The notes: a model not told the origin generated them from the sequence alone. 64,000 nt of DNA from Leptospira noguchii serovar Panama str. CZ214 (GCF_000306255.2 NZ_AKWY02000021.1:152001-216000); one strand, 5' to 3'; shown: positions 37,983 to 54,429, counted from the stretch's first letter. Numbers and translations: made by a program.

Positions 37983-39467
37983 TCATTTATGATTCGACCA
38001 AGGCGAAACCTTTTCCAATTGAGAACTGAGACGAAATAAAATATCTTCTCTTCTTCTAGCCGCAGTAAACAAAATACCCAAAGGAAGTTGATCGTTCGTC
38101 TGACCCAAAGGAATTGAAACCGAAGGTTGTCCGGTAAGATTTGCAAGTTGAGTAAACGGAGTTCTGGAAAGACTTTTTTCGACGAGTTCATCCACGAGCC
38201 CGGAAGCGAGTAGAATTTTCCCTAAACCTAAATGGCCAACTATTTGCATCGTAATCTTTTCGCCTAACTTTGGTTCTAGTTCACCAATTTTAGAAGGAGG
38301 CATTGCCGTCGTAGGAGTTAAATAAACGTCGTAGGTTTCATGAAAGATTTCCATTGCAAGAGCGGCCTTGTCCCATTCCTGTAAATTACGAACAAACTCA
38401 CCCGCAGAAATAGTTCTACCTAAAAGGCCTAAGATCCAAGTAACAGGTTCAACGTCGCTCATCCTAACCTTACGTCCAAGTATCGTTTCTAGGTTCTTTA
38501 ACTGGGCAGCAACCTCACCGAAATACATCGTGATAAAAGCTCTTCCGATCGCCTTACCATCAATAGGTGCATCCTTTTCTTCTACCTTATGACCGAGAGA
38601 ATGTAATAGTTTTGCGGTTTGAATTACAGACTCCACACAATCCGGATGCACTGAAGTCCCGATCGGAGACTGAGTGGAAAAAGCAATCTTGAGTTTTCCT
38701 GGAGGTTTTTTAATCTCGGAAAGATAATTCATCTTCATTTCCTCAAAAGAAAAAGCTCCCGATTTTTCAATTCCGCATAACGTATCTAAAAAAGCTGCGC
38801 TATCTCTAACAGATCTAGAAAGAACGTGATCCACAGAAGCACCCTGCCAAAACCTACCAAAATTAGGACCAACTGGAGTTCGCCCTCGGGTCGGTTTCAA
38901 ACCGAACAAACCACAGTAACCAGCAGGAATTCGGATCGATCCCCCACCGTCAGAAGCGGTTGCAACCGGAACCATACCAGAAGCAACCGCGGCCGCAGAA
39001 CCTCCAGAAGATCCTCCCGGAGTTCTATCTAAATTCCAAGGATTTCGGGTCGGACCGTATAACTTAGGTTCTGTGATTCCCATAAGAGCAAATTCAGGAA
39101 CGTTCGTTTGTCCTAAAAAAATGGTTCCTGATTTACGAAGCCTTTTTACAAATTCAGAATCTTGGGGCGAAACATAATTTCGAAACGCTTTAGAACCGCA
39201 GGTCAAAGGGGCGCCTTCAATTGCGTGAATTATATTTTTTACAAGAATAGGAACTCCTCTAAAAGGACCGTCTGGAAGTTTGGACTTTGAAGTTTTTTTT
39301 GCTTCTTCGTAAAAACGAGTAATTACAGCGTTGAGCCTGGGATTTATGGATTCAATTCTTTGGATGGCAGATTCGACGAGCTCAATAGGATGAACTAATT
39401 TTTTGCGGACCAAAGCAGCCAGTCCCATAGCGTCGTAATATGTATATTCCGAAATAGGTTGAGGCAT
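37983..39467 (-). CDS. Amidase (amidase-signature family)
   Basis: 494 residues with the full amidase-signature Ser-cis-Ser-Lys triad: K77 in PILVKNIIHA, the cis-Ser S153 in TPGGSSGGSAAA, and nucleophile S177 in SDGGGSIRIPA. It hydrolyses an amide bond; relatives include GatA, fatty-acid amide hydrolases and acetamidases. No gatB or gatC is adjacent, so a GatA role is not supported. Start: the ATG at 39467 has a strong Shine-Dalgarno (TTTGGAG) and is preferred over the in-frame TTG at 39485. No signal peptide. Its 3' end follows the 46-bp repeat array. Confidence 0.9.
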   Translation of the reverse strand: MPQPISEYTYYDAMGLAALVRKKLVHPIELVESAIQRIESINPRLNAVITRFYEEAKKTSKSKLPDGPFRGVPILVKNIIHAIEGAPLTCGSKAFRNYVSPQDSEFVKRLRKSGTIFLGQTNVPEFALMGITEPKLYGPTRNPWNLDRTPGGSSGGSAAAVASGMVPVATASDGGGSIRIPAGYCGLFGLKPTRGRTPVGPNFGRFWQGASVDHVLSRSVRDSAAFLDTLCGIEKSGAFSFEEMKMNYLSEIKKPPGKLKIAFSTQSPIGTSVHPDCVESVIQTAKLLHSLGHKVEEKDAPIDGKAIGRAFITMYFGEVAAQLKNLETILGRKVRMSDVEPVTWILGLLGRTISAGEFVRNLQEWDKAALAMEIFHETYDVYLTPTTAMPPSKIGELEPKLGEKITMQIVGHLGLGKILLASGLVDELVEKSLSRTPFTQLANLTGQPSVSIPLGQTNDQLPLGILFTAARRREDILFRLSSQLEKVSPWSNHK

Positions 39468-39618
39468 AGAAGACTCCAAATACAATTTAGGAACCTCAAA
39501 AAGAAAAGAGGGTCAAGATAAAAAGGGCGTTTTAAGATTCCTGTAAAAAACAAGTTCCCAAAATGTGGATATATACGTCGCAAAAAATTCGATTCAATTG
39601 TTATACGAGTATCTTACG

Positions 39619-40581
<963 letters not shown>

Positions 40582-40618
40582 TTTTTAAAAAGAATTTTTA
40601 TAAAACCCTAATATCATT

Positions 40619-41120
<502 letters not shown>

Positions 41121-41358
41121 ATCTACCTGAAACTGACACCTTGAGATAAACATTTAAGTCTCAATTTGATAGAGATGAATCAGTTTCCACAGAAATCATC
41201 ACATTCTATGATTTAACAAATCTTTAGCATTATAGTTTTTGTAATAGTTCCCACAATTTTGTGAAATGAAAGCACTCTCTATTTGTACTTGGGAGTTTTT
41301 TGAGACAGCTCTTGATAAAGATTTTCTAAAAGGTATTTTAAAATAAAAAATCCATTCT

Positions 41359-41613
41359 AAACTGTAGGAACTATTACAAATCGTGGATTTACCAGTTAAA
41401 CTTTGAAACTGTAGGAACTATTACAAATCGTGGATTTACCAGTTAAACTTTGAAACTGTGGGAACTATTACAAATCGTGGATTTACCAGTTAAACTTTGA
41501 AACTGTGGGAACTATTACAAATCGTGGATTTACCAGTTAAACTTTGAAACTGTGGGAACTATTACAAATCGTGGATTTACCAGTTAAACTTTGAAACTGT
41601 GGGAACTATTACA
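41359..41613 (+). repeat. Tandem 47-bp repeat, six core copies
   Basis: The word GT(A/G)GGAACTATTACA starts at 41364, 41411, 41458, 41505, 41552 and 41599, an exact 47-bp period. The first two units have GTAGG and the last four GTGGG; otherwise the units are nearly identical, so expansion is recent. Each has the dyad AAATC-GTG-GATTT. The unit matches the interior of element B at 54470-54530. Confidence 0.95.
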
Positions 41614-41753
41614 TTTTATAAAAAATTGATTCTAACTTTTTAAACAGAACAAATACAAATTATTTTAAAGTTTCAACACTTAGATTCTTAACGTTCACTT
41701 TCAAAATTTTTGATTTTATTTTCATATATTCCCATTGAACCGTAAATTCTTCC

Positions 41754-42122
41754 TCATAGTTTCCAAGTAATCATGCCATTGAAATTCCCGTGATGAATTG
41801 GTGGAATCGTCTGTTCATGGTTGATAGCTTCTAAACCGTTGTAAAGTTTCATAGGATTGTCCACCTTTCCATTGAAATAAAAATTTACAAACTTAGATCT
41901 GTTCATAACGCCTAAATCGGGAATCGGATTTTTACTTTGATTCGAAACTTTTATTTTAAATTTAATCGAAGTCTTGTTTGAATTCAATTCATACTTAAAA
42001 AAAGATACAGAGTTTTCAACGGAAATTGAATCATGCATTGTAGAACAAGATACATTCAAAATCATAAATAAAACCCAAACCGAACAAATCCAAAAAGAAT
42101 CAATTCGATAAAAAATTTGCAT
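41754..42122 (-). CDS. Small putative lipoprotein
   Basis: 122 residues. The N-terminus has a hydrophobic stretch ending in the lipobox-like MILNVSC (Cys26), so a lipoprotein is predicted. The remainder has beta-type sequence (YELNSNKTSIKFKIKVSNQS) and a PPIHHGNFNG loop; no family is recognised. ATG at 42122 with AGAGAAG upstream gives good start support. It lies downstream of the nitrilase-like gene in the same orientation, 68 bp away. Confidence 0.65.
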   Translation of the reverse strand: MQIFYRIDSFWICSVWVLFMILNVSCSTMHDSISVENSVSFFKYELNSNKTSIKFKIKVSNQSKNPIPDLGVMNRSKFVNFYFNGKVDNPMKLYNGLEAINHEQTIPPIHHGNFNGMITWKL

Positions 42123-42190
42123 CTAATCTTCTCTACCACCTATCCAACAACAAAAAAGCTATCAATCTTATATTTAGATATTATAAAAAT

Positions 42191-42910
42191 CTAAAATAAC
42201 CCATTCACACCGTTAATCGTTACGGTTTTGATAACTTCTTTGTCTTTTTCGGATTCTGCCACCTTCCAATTGATACCAGACGAAGTGGACAAAAGACTTC
42301 TACCAACACAACTACGATTTAGAGCGGAGCCCACTCCGCCAATTCTAGCAATAAAAATATCGTATTCGGAAGAAAGTTTAACATAGTGTTCCAAATCCTG
42401 AGCGTGAGTAGAATCGGCCTCTAAAGTAAAATCAACGTGAAAAAGTAAATTTACGTTTTGAGATTTTAATTCTTTCAAACGATCCATATTCTGGATTTCT
42501 TTTCCAACCACGATCCCAAAACGAAAACCTCCCATAATAAAAATCGTTTCCGAATCTCCAGCAGAGACGAAATTTTCTTCCGAAAAAAGTTCCCGTTTAT
42601 CATACCAGTCTACGATCATCAAGTCTTGAACAATCGGAACACCGATTCTCAGAATTCCAGAAGAATCTTTCCTAAACATGGAACCGCCGATAATGATACC
42701 TTTATAATATTCAGAAATTTGCAATATCTCGTCGGATAGAATTTTGGATTGATCAGAAAGATTTTCGGGAGAAGAATGCAAATCGTAAAACGGAAAAAAT
42801 TCCGGTAAAAGTAAAAAGTCAGACTTTTCCTTGGAAAGTTTTGACTTCTGTTCGTTCGAAACGGGACGATTGATATGTTTTTGAAAAAGTGTGACCTTTG
42901 CGGATACCAA
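42191..42910 (-). CDS. Nitrilase-superfamily protein lacking the catalytic cysteine
   Basis: 239 residues with nitrilase/carbon-nitrogen hydrolase layout: the catalytic Glu position in FLLLPEFFPF (E37), the Lys position in DWYDKRELFSEENF (K105), and the strand GFRFGIVVGKE, where the nucleophile Cys of the usual IC-(Y/W)-(D/E) motif is replaced by Gly (G136; codon GGA). Either it is a pseudoenzyme or the alignment is misleading; the E and K contexts argue for true membership. TTG start at 42910 with AAAAGGCGG upstream. It is 15 bp downstream of the 612-residue protein gene, so probably co-transcribed. Confidence 0.65.
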   Translation of the reverse strand: MVSAKVTLFQKHINRPVSNEQKSKLSKEKSDFLLLPEFFPFYDLHSSPENLSDQSKILSDEILQISEYYKGIIIGGSMFRKDSSGILRIGVPIVQDLMIVDWYDKRELFSEENFVSAGDSETIFIMGGFRFGIVVGKEIQNMDRLKELKSQNVNLLFHVDFTLEADSTHAQDLEHYVKLSSEYDIFIARIGGVGSALNRSCVGRSLLSTSSGINWKVAESEKDKEVIKTVTINGVNGLF

Positions 42911-42925
42911 AATAAAATCCGCCTT

Positions 42926-44764
42926 TTAGTCTTCTAAAATAGAAGGGTCAATACCTAAAGAATCCGAATCTAGTTTTTCGGCAGTTTCCATAGACTCGCC
43001 CCCAGTTCCGGCCACTCCTAAGTCCGATTCTCCAGAAGAAGGTTGCTCCGTTTTGATTCCAAATTCCTTTTCCATTTCTTCCGGAGAAAGTTCAGTCACA
43101 CCTCCAAACAAATCTCCGTTTTCAAGACGGCCAGCAAACGCAATTGCAAAACAATACGATTCCATAATACATTGTTTGATCGGTTTTTTATTTAACCTTC
43201 TCTTAGATTCCATCATGTCCAAGGTTATAATATCTTCCATGTTGGTTACGATTTCTTTTTTGGATTTCATATCCGCGATGAGTTTTTCCAAAATTTCCGC
43301 GGTCTTTTCCACAAATTCTTTAACGGTAACTCGAACATTTCTAGACTGCTGACTTCTTTTTGTCTCTAAAGCAGTGGTTTTTTTAGAAGCCTCGATATAA
43401 TTGGCTCCTGGATTTTTAAGATGATTCTTTAGTTCTTTATAATATTGATCATAAATTCGAAACTGTTCGATCGAAGCTCTGGTAGTTTCATAGTGATCGA
43501 TCATTTTCTCTCGATAATCCACCTTGGCCCCGTTTACGATCGTAGGTTTTATATCTATCTTTTTAGTAGTCATCACAAAAGAATATTCTGTGTCGAATTC
43601 TTTAAAGAAAAGCCAGGTTAAAAACGCCTTATCTGCGGAAGGAATTACTTCATATTCTCCCCTTGGATCGTGTTTTTTACGAAGTTGGTCCAAAGGAAGC
43701 ATCCTCATCAATTTCAAACCATATTTGAGTTCTTTACTGAGAGAATCCTCAGAATTAGTTTCTTCTTTTTTTTCTTCTTCTTCTGTGGGAACATTTTCTT
43801 CTGGAGTTGCACCTCCGGAAATTTCATCTAATTCTTCTCCTTGTTGTCTATGACCCGGTTTTTCTTCTGGAAGAATTCCCAAAACTGCTTCCATTGAATT
43901 ACTTAAGAGAGGAATATTTTTATTTTCGTTTCTAAGAACCACAAGATAAAATTTTTCGAATAGAGTGCCAAATAGATAATCGAACTCTTGGAGAGCACGT
44001 TTTTTCTTAGTGTTATAAATGGTGGTAGGTTTTCCTTCTAATTTTTCCAGAGCAGAATATCCTAAATTGATAGCCTTAACATAACTCCCCTGAAACGGAT
44101 AAACATAGTATAATTTTCTAAAAATGGAATACAATGGATCTTTGACTCTAGAAATCGAAACAGGCAAATCAGGAGCAGCGTTATGCGGTTCTATTATTTG
44201 ATTTACTTCTTCGTTGTCGTAAATCTTATGCATTCTTCCTAAAAGTTCGATATAAATCGGGTTCTGAGCATCTAGTTCTTTAGCGATTTTACCGGCATAA
44301 GCAGGATTTCCAAGTATATCGTTTCCAACAAAATTCAATTCTAAGAGAGATTTTTTACCGGAAAGATTAAACTCGGATAAAAAGGAAGGTAATAAATCAG
44401 AAGAAGAAAATCCTGTAACCCTACCCATCCAACATTTCAATCGAACAGAAAGACGATTGATAAAGTTTCCCATTTCGTCTTCGATCGCTTTTCTGTCTTT
44501 AGGGCCTGAACCTTTAGAAACCGATCCACCTTTTGTAGAAGAAACTCCGGAACGTCCAGATCCACCACCTTTTCCACCTGCTTGACTTCTCTGCCCTTGT
44601 CGAATGTTAGGTTGTCTACCAGACGTAGATTCCTCTTTTTTAGGATCCTTTTCACTGACAACTTTTCCACCGGCAGATTGGAATTTATTAAACATTTCTT
44701 TTCTGGCTTTATCATCCAGATTATTAACACCGATAGAACGTTTTGTTTTATCAAACTCTGCCAT
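42926..44764 (-). CDS. Uncharacterised 612-residue protein
   Basis: I do not recognise a family. Seen: a short charged N-terminus (MAEFDKTKRSIGVNNLDDKA); a Gly/Ser/Lys/Gln-rich low-complexity stretch (about 30-95), probably disordered; a mostly helical core with the possibly conserved blocks SLLELNFVGNDILGNPAYAG and YPFQGSYVKAINLGYSALEK; an acidic Glu-rich linker (about 325-350); and a helical C-terminal half. No signal peptide or membrane segment, so cytoplasmic. Start: the ATG at 44764 follows AAGGAT by 5 nt; a TTG two codons earlier is less likely. It is the first gene of a pair with the nitrilase-like protein, and it diverges from the STAS gene. Probably conserved in leptospires. Confidence 0.6.
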   Translation of the reverse strand: MAEFDKTKRSIGVNNLDDKARKEMFNKFQSAGGKVVSEKDPKKEESTSGRQPNIRQGQRSQAGGKGGGSGRSGVSSTKGGSVSKGSGPKDRKAIEDEMGNFINRLSVRLKCWMGRVTGFSSSDLLPSFLSEFNLSGKKSLLELNFVGNDILGNPAYAGKIAKELDAQNPIYIELLGRMHKIYDNEEVNQIIEPHNAAPDLPVSISRVKDPLYSIFRKLYYVYPFQGSYVKAINLGYSALEKLEGKPTTIYNTKKKRALQEFDYLFGTLFEKFYLVVLRNENKNIPLLSNSMEAVLGILPEEKPGHRQQGEELDEISGGATPEENVPTEEEEKKEETNSEDSLSKELKYGLKLMRMLPLDQLRKKHDPRGEYEVIPSADKAFLTWLFFKEFDTEYSFVMTTKKIDIKPTIVNGAKVDYREKMIDHYETTRASIEQFRIYDQYYKELKNHLKNPGANYIEASKKTTALETKRSQQSRNVRVTVKEFVEKTAEILEKLIADMKSKKEIVTNMEDIITLDMMESKRRLNKKPIKQCIMESYCFAIAFAGRLENGDLFGGVTELSPEEMEKEFGIKTEQPSSGESDLGVAGTGGESMETAEKLDSDSLGIDPSILED

Positions 44765-44794
44765 ATTCAATCCTTGCGTCTTAGTTCAAATTTA

Positions 44795-44825
<31 letters not shown>

Positions 44826-44826
44826 A

Positions 44827-44873
<47 letters not shown>

Positions 44874-44876
44874 CTG

Positions 44877-45245
44877 ATGCTAATCCGAAGCGAGATACGA
44901 GAGAATCATATCGTTCTTACGGTTCTTGAAGATATTCTCATGGATAACTCTAGGGATTTTCATTCCGAATTTGAAGAATCTATGAAAGCCGGAAATCCTG
45001 AAATCATCAGCTTTTTTTTAGGAAAGGTTAAATTCATAGATTCCTCAGGGATTGGCACCATTATTAAAGTAAGAAATCAAATCCGCGAAAAAAACGGAAT
45101 CGTAAATATTTTCGGCCTGAATAAATCCCTAAATTCGGTGTTTCGGTTATCCGGTTTAGACAAAATTGTGAACCTTTATACCAGCGAAGAATTTCTAAGT
45201 AAGTATCCTATTTTTCAAGAGTTTGTGGATCAAAATTACAGATGA
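44877..45245 (+). CDS. STAS-domain anti-sigma-factor antagonist-like protein
   Basis: 122 residues making up one STAS domain. KVKFIDSSGIGTIIKVRNQI holds the phosphorylatable Ser region of SpoIIAA/RsbV proteins, and NIFGLNKSLNSVFRLSGLDK is the following helix-strand signature. A regulatory switch in an anti-sigma/phosphatase cascade is likely; partners are not in the window. The ATG at 44877 is preferred over a TTG at 44841 that would add 12 residues before the first strand. Its stop overlaps the next lipoprotein start (ATGA). Confidence 0.87.
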   Translation: MLIRSEIRENHIVLTVLEDILMDNSRDFHSEFEESMKAGNPEIISFFLGKVKFIDSSGIGTIIKVRNQIREKNGIVNIFGLNKSLNSVFRLSGLDKIVNLYTSEEFLSKYPIFQEFVDQNYR

Positions 45246-45982
45246 AACATACATTCAAATTTTCCTTTTTAATTTTTATCTTTTGGTTCGTTCAGTGTTC
45301 CTGGGTTCAGGAAAGAAATTCTTTCTTTTGGCCAACCAATCGAAATCTAATTTATAATTCCGAAGAAATAGCCTATTTTCACATTTCACCTTCCAAAGTG
45401 GAACTATTCGAAACCCTAATCGCACCCGGACCTTTCACCCATCCTACCCAACTCACTCCTGAGCAATGGAAGGATCTTTTAGGAAATTTAAAGTATATTA
45501 AAAAATCCTCACTTGGTTTTTTTACCGATTACACATTTTCGGATGGAGAATTAGAAAACATAGCGAGAGATCTACCTTATGTTTTAAAATCTCTGCCAGA
45601 AAATAAAATACTCGTATTAATTTCAAAATACGATGACGTTCAGTCTGTCATATCCTTAGAAGAAAGAACCACCGCACTCATTTGGGGAGAAAAGGATAAG
45701 ATCAATTTGGTTTTTGGTAAAATCAAAAGAGAAATTGTAGATAAGTCGGTCGGATTGGACTTTGCGCTCTGGACTGATATAAAAGCAATCAGCCTCGCTC
45801 ACATATCCGATGGCACTGAGATAGCAGACAACGGAACTGTACAATTTCAAACGGTTCGAAATATTCTGAACCGAAAATGGGTAATTTTTAATTCGGAGCA
45901 ACTGGATCAATATAAATTTAAACCTAGAAAAAGAAACGAAACACGCAAACTTACAGACGAAAACGATCGCCCAGGCGGTTAA
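45242..45982 (+). CDS. Putative lipoprotein, coupled to the STAS gene
   Basis: 246 residues. The signal (MKHTFKFSFLIFIFWFVQC, Cys19) fits the leptospiral lipobox, so an envelope lipoprotein is predicted. The rest contains beta strands (ENKILVLISKYDDVQSVISL, LIWGEKDKINLVFGKI) and a basic C-terminal tail (KFKPRKRNETRKL); no family recognised. Its ATG overlaps the STAS stop by 4 nt, so the two are co-translated, which hints at a joint role. Confidence 0.75.
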   Translation: MKHTFKFSFLIFIFWFVQCSWVQERNSFFWPTNRNLIYNSEEIAYFHISPSKVELFETLIAPGPFTHPTQLTPEQWKDLLGNLKYIKKSSLGFFTDYTFSDGELENIARDLPYVLKSLPENKILVLISKYDDVQSVISLEERTTALIWGEKDKINLVFGKIKREIVDKSVGLDFALWTDIKAISLAHISDGTEIADNGTVQFQTVRNILNRKWVIFNSEQLDQYKFKPRKRNETRKLTDENDRPGG

Positions 45983-46468
45983 CTTTTTGTTAAACGACAT
46001 CGATTCTTACATTTTTTATAAAACTCTACAATAAGTTTTTAGATTTCTTAAAATTTTGTTCTCTTATTGAGATTTATTTCAAAATTCATCATATTCTATT
46101 TTATAGAAATCTGTTAGAACCAAATAGCGTCTCATTCAAATGAGAAAGTTTCTTCTACAAAATCTTAAAAAATAGTCATACAATCAAATTTTTATAGTAA
46201 ACCTTCGTTTTACGGATGACTTTTACAAAAATGAAATAAATTAACGTAAAAGATTCGTTTTATAAAAACTTAATTTTTCCATAAAAAATAAATGTTTAAA
46301 AATTTGTAATGCAACTTAATCTGTGGGAACTCTCACAAATAAAATTAAGCCGAGTTTAAAACACTGAAAATGAAATTATAAACCTATAACAAAACATAAT
46401 ACAATTTTAATGTATTTCAAAGAAAAGCAATATCTGTTTTTTTACGCCTGTTCCTGAATGTGTAGAGA
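45983..46468. other. Gene-free stretch, 486 bp
   Basis: No gene is seen. Around 46290-46345 there is a fragment of the family-1 interior (TTTGTAATGCAACTTAATCT, then GTGGGAACTCTCACAAAT) without element ends. The remainder is AT-rich and unassigned. It separates the convergent lipoprotein and ileS genes. Confidence 0.5.
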
Positions 46469-49213
<2,745 letters not shown>

Positions 49214-49220
49214 AGTTGTA

Positions 49221-49874
49221 TCAATAATCTATTTTTGTATTTGGGAGAATTGCTTGTAGTTTATCAGCGTCCTCTCCCTTCAATAATGTTTTTTTAATAT
49301 TCAATCTTTTTAAATGAGTCAAGTTTTTCAATTTATTATAGTTAGAAGGAAGTATTTTGATCCCAGGATTCAAATTGAGATCCAATTCTTCCAAACCGGA
49401 AAGGGAAGATAAAATTTCAATGTCCGTTTCGGTCAACGTAAGTTTATTCTGATCAAAGTATAAAGTTTTGATCAAAGGTAAAAATAAAAGTTCCGAAGGA
49501 AGAAAAGTAAAATCGTTATTTCCTAAAAGTAATACTTTCAAATTCTTTAATTTAGAAAAAGAAGATGGAACCGTAGTCAAATCGTTCCCAAAAAGATTAA
49601 CTTGTTCCAAGTTTTTACAGGTTCCGATCCAATCGGGAAGAAAATTTAAACTGTTCAAACGTAGATCCAACTGAGTCAAGTTTGGAAAAGAACAGACTCC
49701 TTCTGGAATCGAGGTTAATTTTTGCATTCCTAAATCTAAGATTTGAACTGATTCAGATTTTCTTTTTGCTTCTTCTAAAATTTCTATCGCGCTTTTTTTA
49801 CAATCGATCCAAAAAATTGAAATTAAAAAAAAGAAATAGATCCTAAAGATTTTTTTTAAAGATAGGGAATTCAT
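49221..49874 (-). CDS. Leucine-rich repeat lipoprotein
   Basis: 217 residues. The N-terminal signal ends in IFWIDCKK (Cys25), a leptospiral lipobox-like site. About six LRRs follow ([54 protein letters not shown]). The repeat consensus is less regular than in the LRR protein at 19443. ATG at 49874 with AAAGGAT as Shine-Dalgarno. It lies between purL (15 bp) and ileS (7 bp), an unusual place for an envelope protein, and may be a stable resident of this housekeeping operon. Function unknown. Confidence 0.88.
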   Translation of the reverse strand: MNSLSLKKIFRIYFFFLISIFWIDCKKSAIEILEEAKRKSESVQILDLGMQKLTSIPEGVCSFPNLTQLDLRLNSLNFLPDWIGTCKNLEQVNLFGNDLTTVPSSFSKLKNLKVLLLGNNDFTFLPSELLFLPLIKTLYFDQNKLTLTETDIEILSSLSGLEELDLNLNPGIKILPSNYNKLKNLTHLKRLNIKKTLLKGEDADKLQAILPNTKIDY

Positions 49875-49889
49875 TGGTTTGATCCTTTT

Positions 49890-52118
<2,229 letters not shown>

Positions 52119-52815
52119 CGTTTGTCAGTATTTTTTTTAAGTCGCACTCTGAAAATCAAATATTCCGTAAAATTAAGGTGTAGTTCCGACCAAATTATTT
52201 TGTTCTGGTTTTGTAAAGTAAGTCTGTTAGATCTTGAACTTGTTAAAGTTCCCACAATTTCAAAAGGCAAGCACTTCTTGTTAAAAAACGACTGTGGATC
52301 ATATAACGTAAAGTAGATTCATTGAATTCTAAAAAGCTTACAGATTTTTAGAATTCAACTTTTTAAACCAAGATCCATTTTGTCGAAACAAGTTAAAAAC
52401 AAAACACTTCATAAAATCTAAATAACATACATACTGCTTGTAGCAAGCCGGATTTTCTTACGTCCTGCTCACGTTAAATGTATCTACAAATTCTTACCCA
52501 GAACTACATAGTAGAATTCTCGATAAAAATTTAAGATATTCAATTTTATAGAAATGAGTAATACGATAAGATAATTTGAATTTTAATAGAACTTTTATTT
52601 GGACGCAAAATTTTAGATACTTAATTACTTAGAAATTTTTCAAAACTACATAAAAAATTATTAATGTTTTTACTGAAACAAGCTTTTATGATAAATGGCG
52701 ATATTCCATTACATAAGCACTATTCAGTAAGAGTAAAAGCAAAACTGTATAAAATCATAGTTATACGAACTTCATTAAATTAAAAATTCAATCTATCTGT
52801 ATAAATTCGGATTCT
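52119..52815. other. Gene-free stretch, 697 bp, with a solo family-1 end
   Basis: At 52455-52476 the sequence TTCTTACGTCCTGCTCACGT plus TA is a right-hand family-1 end with no matching left end nearby; GTTCCCACAATTTCAAAAGG at about 52250 is the interior word. The region may hold the remains of one element. No gene is seen; the rest is AT-rich. Confidence 0.5.
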
Positions 52816-54219
52816 TTAAAGTTGTTTTAAAATTTGGATCATCGTAGAAGTGTCTTGATAATCCGTATTCTTATATAAAAGATTTCCATTGGCGTCCAAA
52901 ATTACAAAAAACGGCAAACCTATTTTCAGTTCCTCAAAACGTGGATCTTTTGCGTACGTTTCAAAAATAGGATCTTGGTCTTTAATTTTCAAAAGAACAG
53001 CACTTTGTAAAGCATAGTTCAAAGCGGAATCATTTTGAGTAAGTTCCTCGAACGTTTTACAGTTCGTACACCAATCAGCATAAAAATCGATGAACACTTT
53101 TTTTCCGGTTTCTGTTCCTTCTGCATAAGCCTTAGAAGGAATTCTATGCCAGGAAAGATTTCCTTTCGTTTCCATTTCTACAACAGAGGCGGAACTGCCC
53201 CCCCCCAGACTATACGTCACTAAAACGATAAGCCCAACAGCGGACAATACTACCCCTCCTAAAAAGAGAGCTTTTTTCATTCTCACATAACGATTCCATT
53301 CGTCTGGAAGAAAAAAATAGAGACAAAAAAATAAAATTAAAATTCCAAACGCCACCAAAGGAATGAAAGAATCCGGAATTCCCCAACTCGAAAGAGATTT
53401 TTGAAAATACGTATAAGAAAAGTATAATACAAATATTCCTAAAATCCACTGGACCCAACGCATCCACTTTCCTGATTTTGGCAGACTCAAACCAAAAACG
53501 CCTATCATTAAAAAAGGAAAACCTAAACCGATTCCAAACAAAAACATCTTAAAAGAAGCAAGAAACACAGAACCAATCGAAATCGCTCCAGCCCCCGCGG
53601 TGATTTGCAAAAGAATCGCCACAACAACCGGCCCTACGCAAGGAGAAGAAAGAAGCCCCGCTCCCATTCCCAGTAAGAAAGTTCCACCACAACCTTGTAC
53701 TGTTTTTACTTCTTTAGATTTAAAAAGAGGAAGATGAATCAGGTCCAATGATCCCAATGCCAATAAAAAAATCAAAATGGAAAGCCCTAGGTTCACGATA
53801 GGATAACGCAGAACAACGTTAAACGCTCCTCCGCTAAAACCTGCAATCAATCCAAAACAAGAATAAGTTACAACCAAACCAAGATAATAAATCGCAGGAT
53901 GGAGAATTTTTGGAGAACCCTCTCCCCTGGCTCTTACGATTCCCACTGTAATCGGATATAAAGGGTAAACACATGGCAATAGACTTGCCAAAATTCCACC
54001 CATTACCAAAATCAATCCGGTTGTTGGGCCTTCGCCAGAAATACCTTCTAAAACTGTTTTTCTAAGAGACTCAGATACGGCCTCCGCAGAAACAGGAAAT
54101 ACAAAAAAGCAGATGTTCAAAACTACAAAACGTATTAGAGAATTTTTATATATTAAAATTTTAGATAACACAAATAAAAAGACCAAAAAAGAAATCTGGT
54201 TCCGAGAACTATGCTTCAA
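52816..54219 (-). CDS. DsbD-like membrane thiol reductase (CcdA domain + thioredoxin)
   Basis: Up to 467 residues. The membrane part (about 60-335) is CcdA/DsbD-beta-like with the paired cysteines C83 (LLPCVYP) and C194 (SSPCVGP); the C-terminal thioredoxin domain has C384-T-N-C387 and cis-Pro in GLPFFVIL. The N-terminal DsbD-alpha immunoglobulin-like domain is absent. It should pass electrons from cytosolic thioredoxin to the periplasm. A run of nine G (minus strand; plus-strand C9 at 53198-53206) encodes GGG of LGGGSS in the linker before the thioredoxin domain. Start uncertain: TTG at 54219 has no Shine-Dalgarno and precedes two hydrophobic stretches; the true start may be further in. Confidence 0.88.
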   Translation of the reverse strand: MKHSSRNQISFLVFLFVLSKILIYKNSLIRFVVLNICFFVFPVSAEAVSESLRKTVLEGISGEGPTTGLILVMGGILASLLPCVYPLYPITVGIVRARGEGSPKILHPAIYYLGLVVTYSCFGLIAGFSGGAFNVVLRYPIVNLGLSILIFLLALGSLDLIHLPLFKSKEVKTVQGCGGTFLLGMGAGLLSSPCVGPVVVAILLQITAGAGAISIGSVFLASFKMFLFGIGLGFPFLMIGVFGLSLPKSGKWMRWVQWILGIFVLYFSYTYFQKSLSSWGIPDSFIPLVAFGILILFFCLYFFLPDEWNRYVRMKKALFLGGVVLSAVGLIVLVTYSLGGGSSASVVEMETKGNLSWHRIPSKAYAEGTETGKKVFIDFYADWCTNCKTFEELTQNDSALNYALQSAVLLKIKDQDPIFETYAKDPRFEELKIGLPFFVILDANGNLLYKNTDYQDTSTMIQILKQL

Positions 54220-54429
54220 TTAAAAAAACTGAGGTCAACCTCATTCCCATCAAAGTAATTTTCGAACTCGTAGTTTAGACTTGGAACTAATTTTAAAAAA
54301 TTATTTTTTTAGTCGGCGAATCCTATAGAATTCGCCACGACCAATGACCTCAAAACAAAAAAATATAGAAGTTCTTATAAATTACATCGATCCCGATATT
54401 TAGCGCAAATTCGGAGGAAGAAATCCGTT

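Noticed and set aside
41359..41613. CRISPR-like array
   Set aside because: Same reason: uniform 47-bp tandem repeat without spacers.
42926..44764. Sigma factor or DNA-binding regulator
   Set aside because: No helix-turn-helix or sigma region motifs could be seen; left as uncharacterised.
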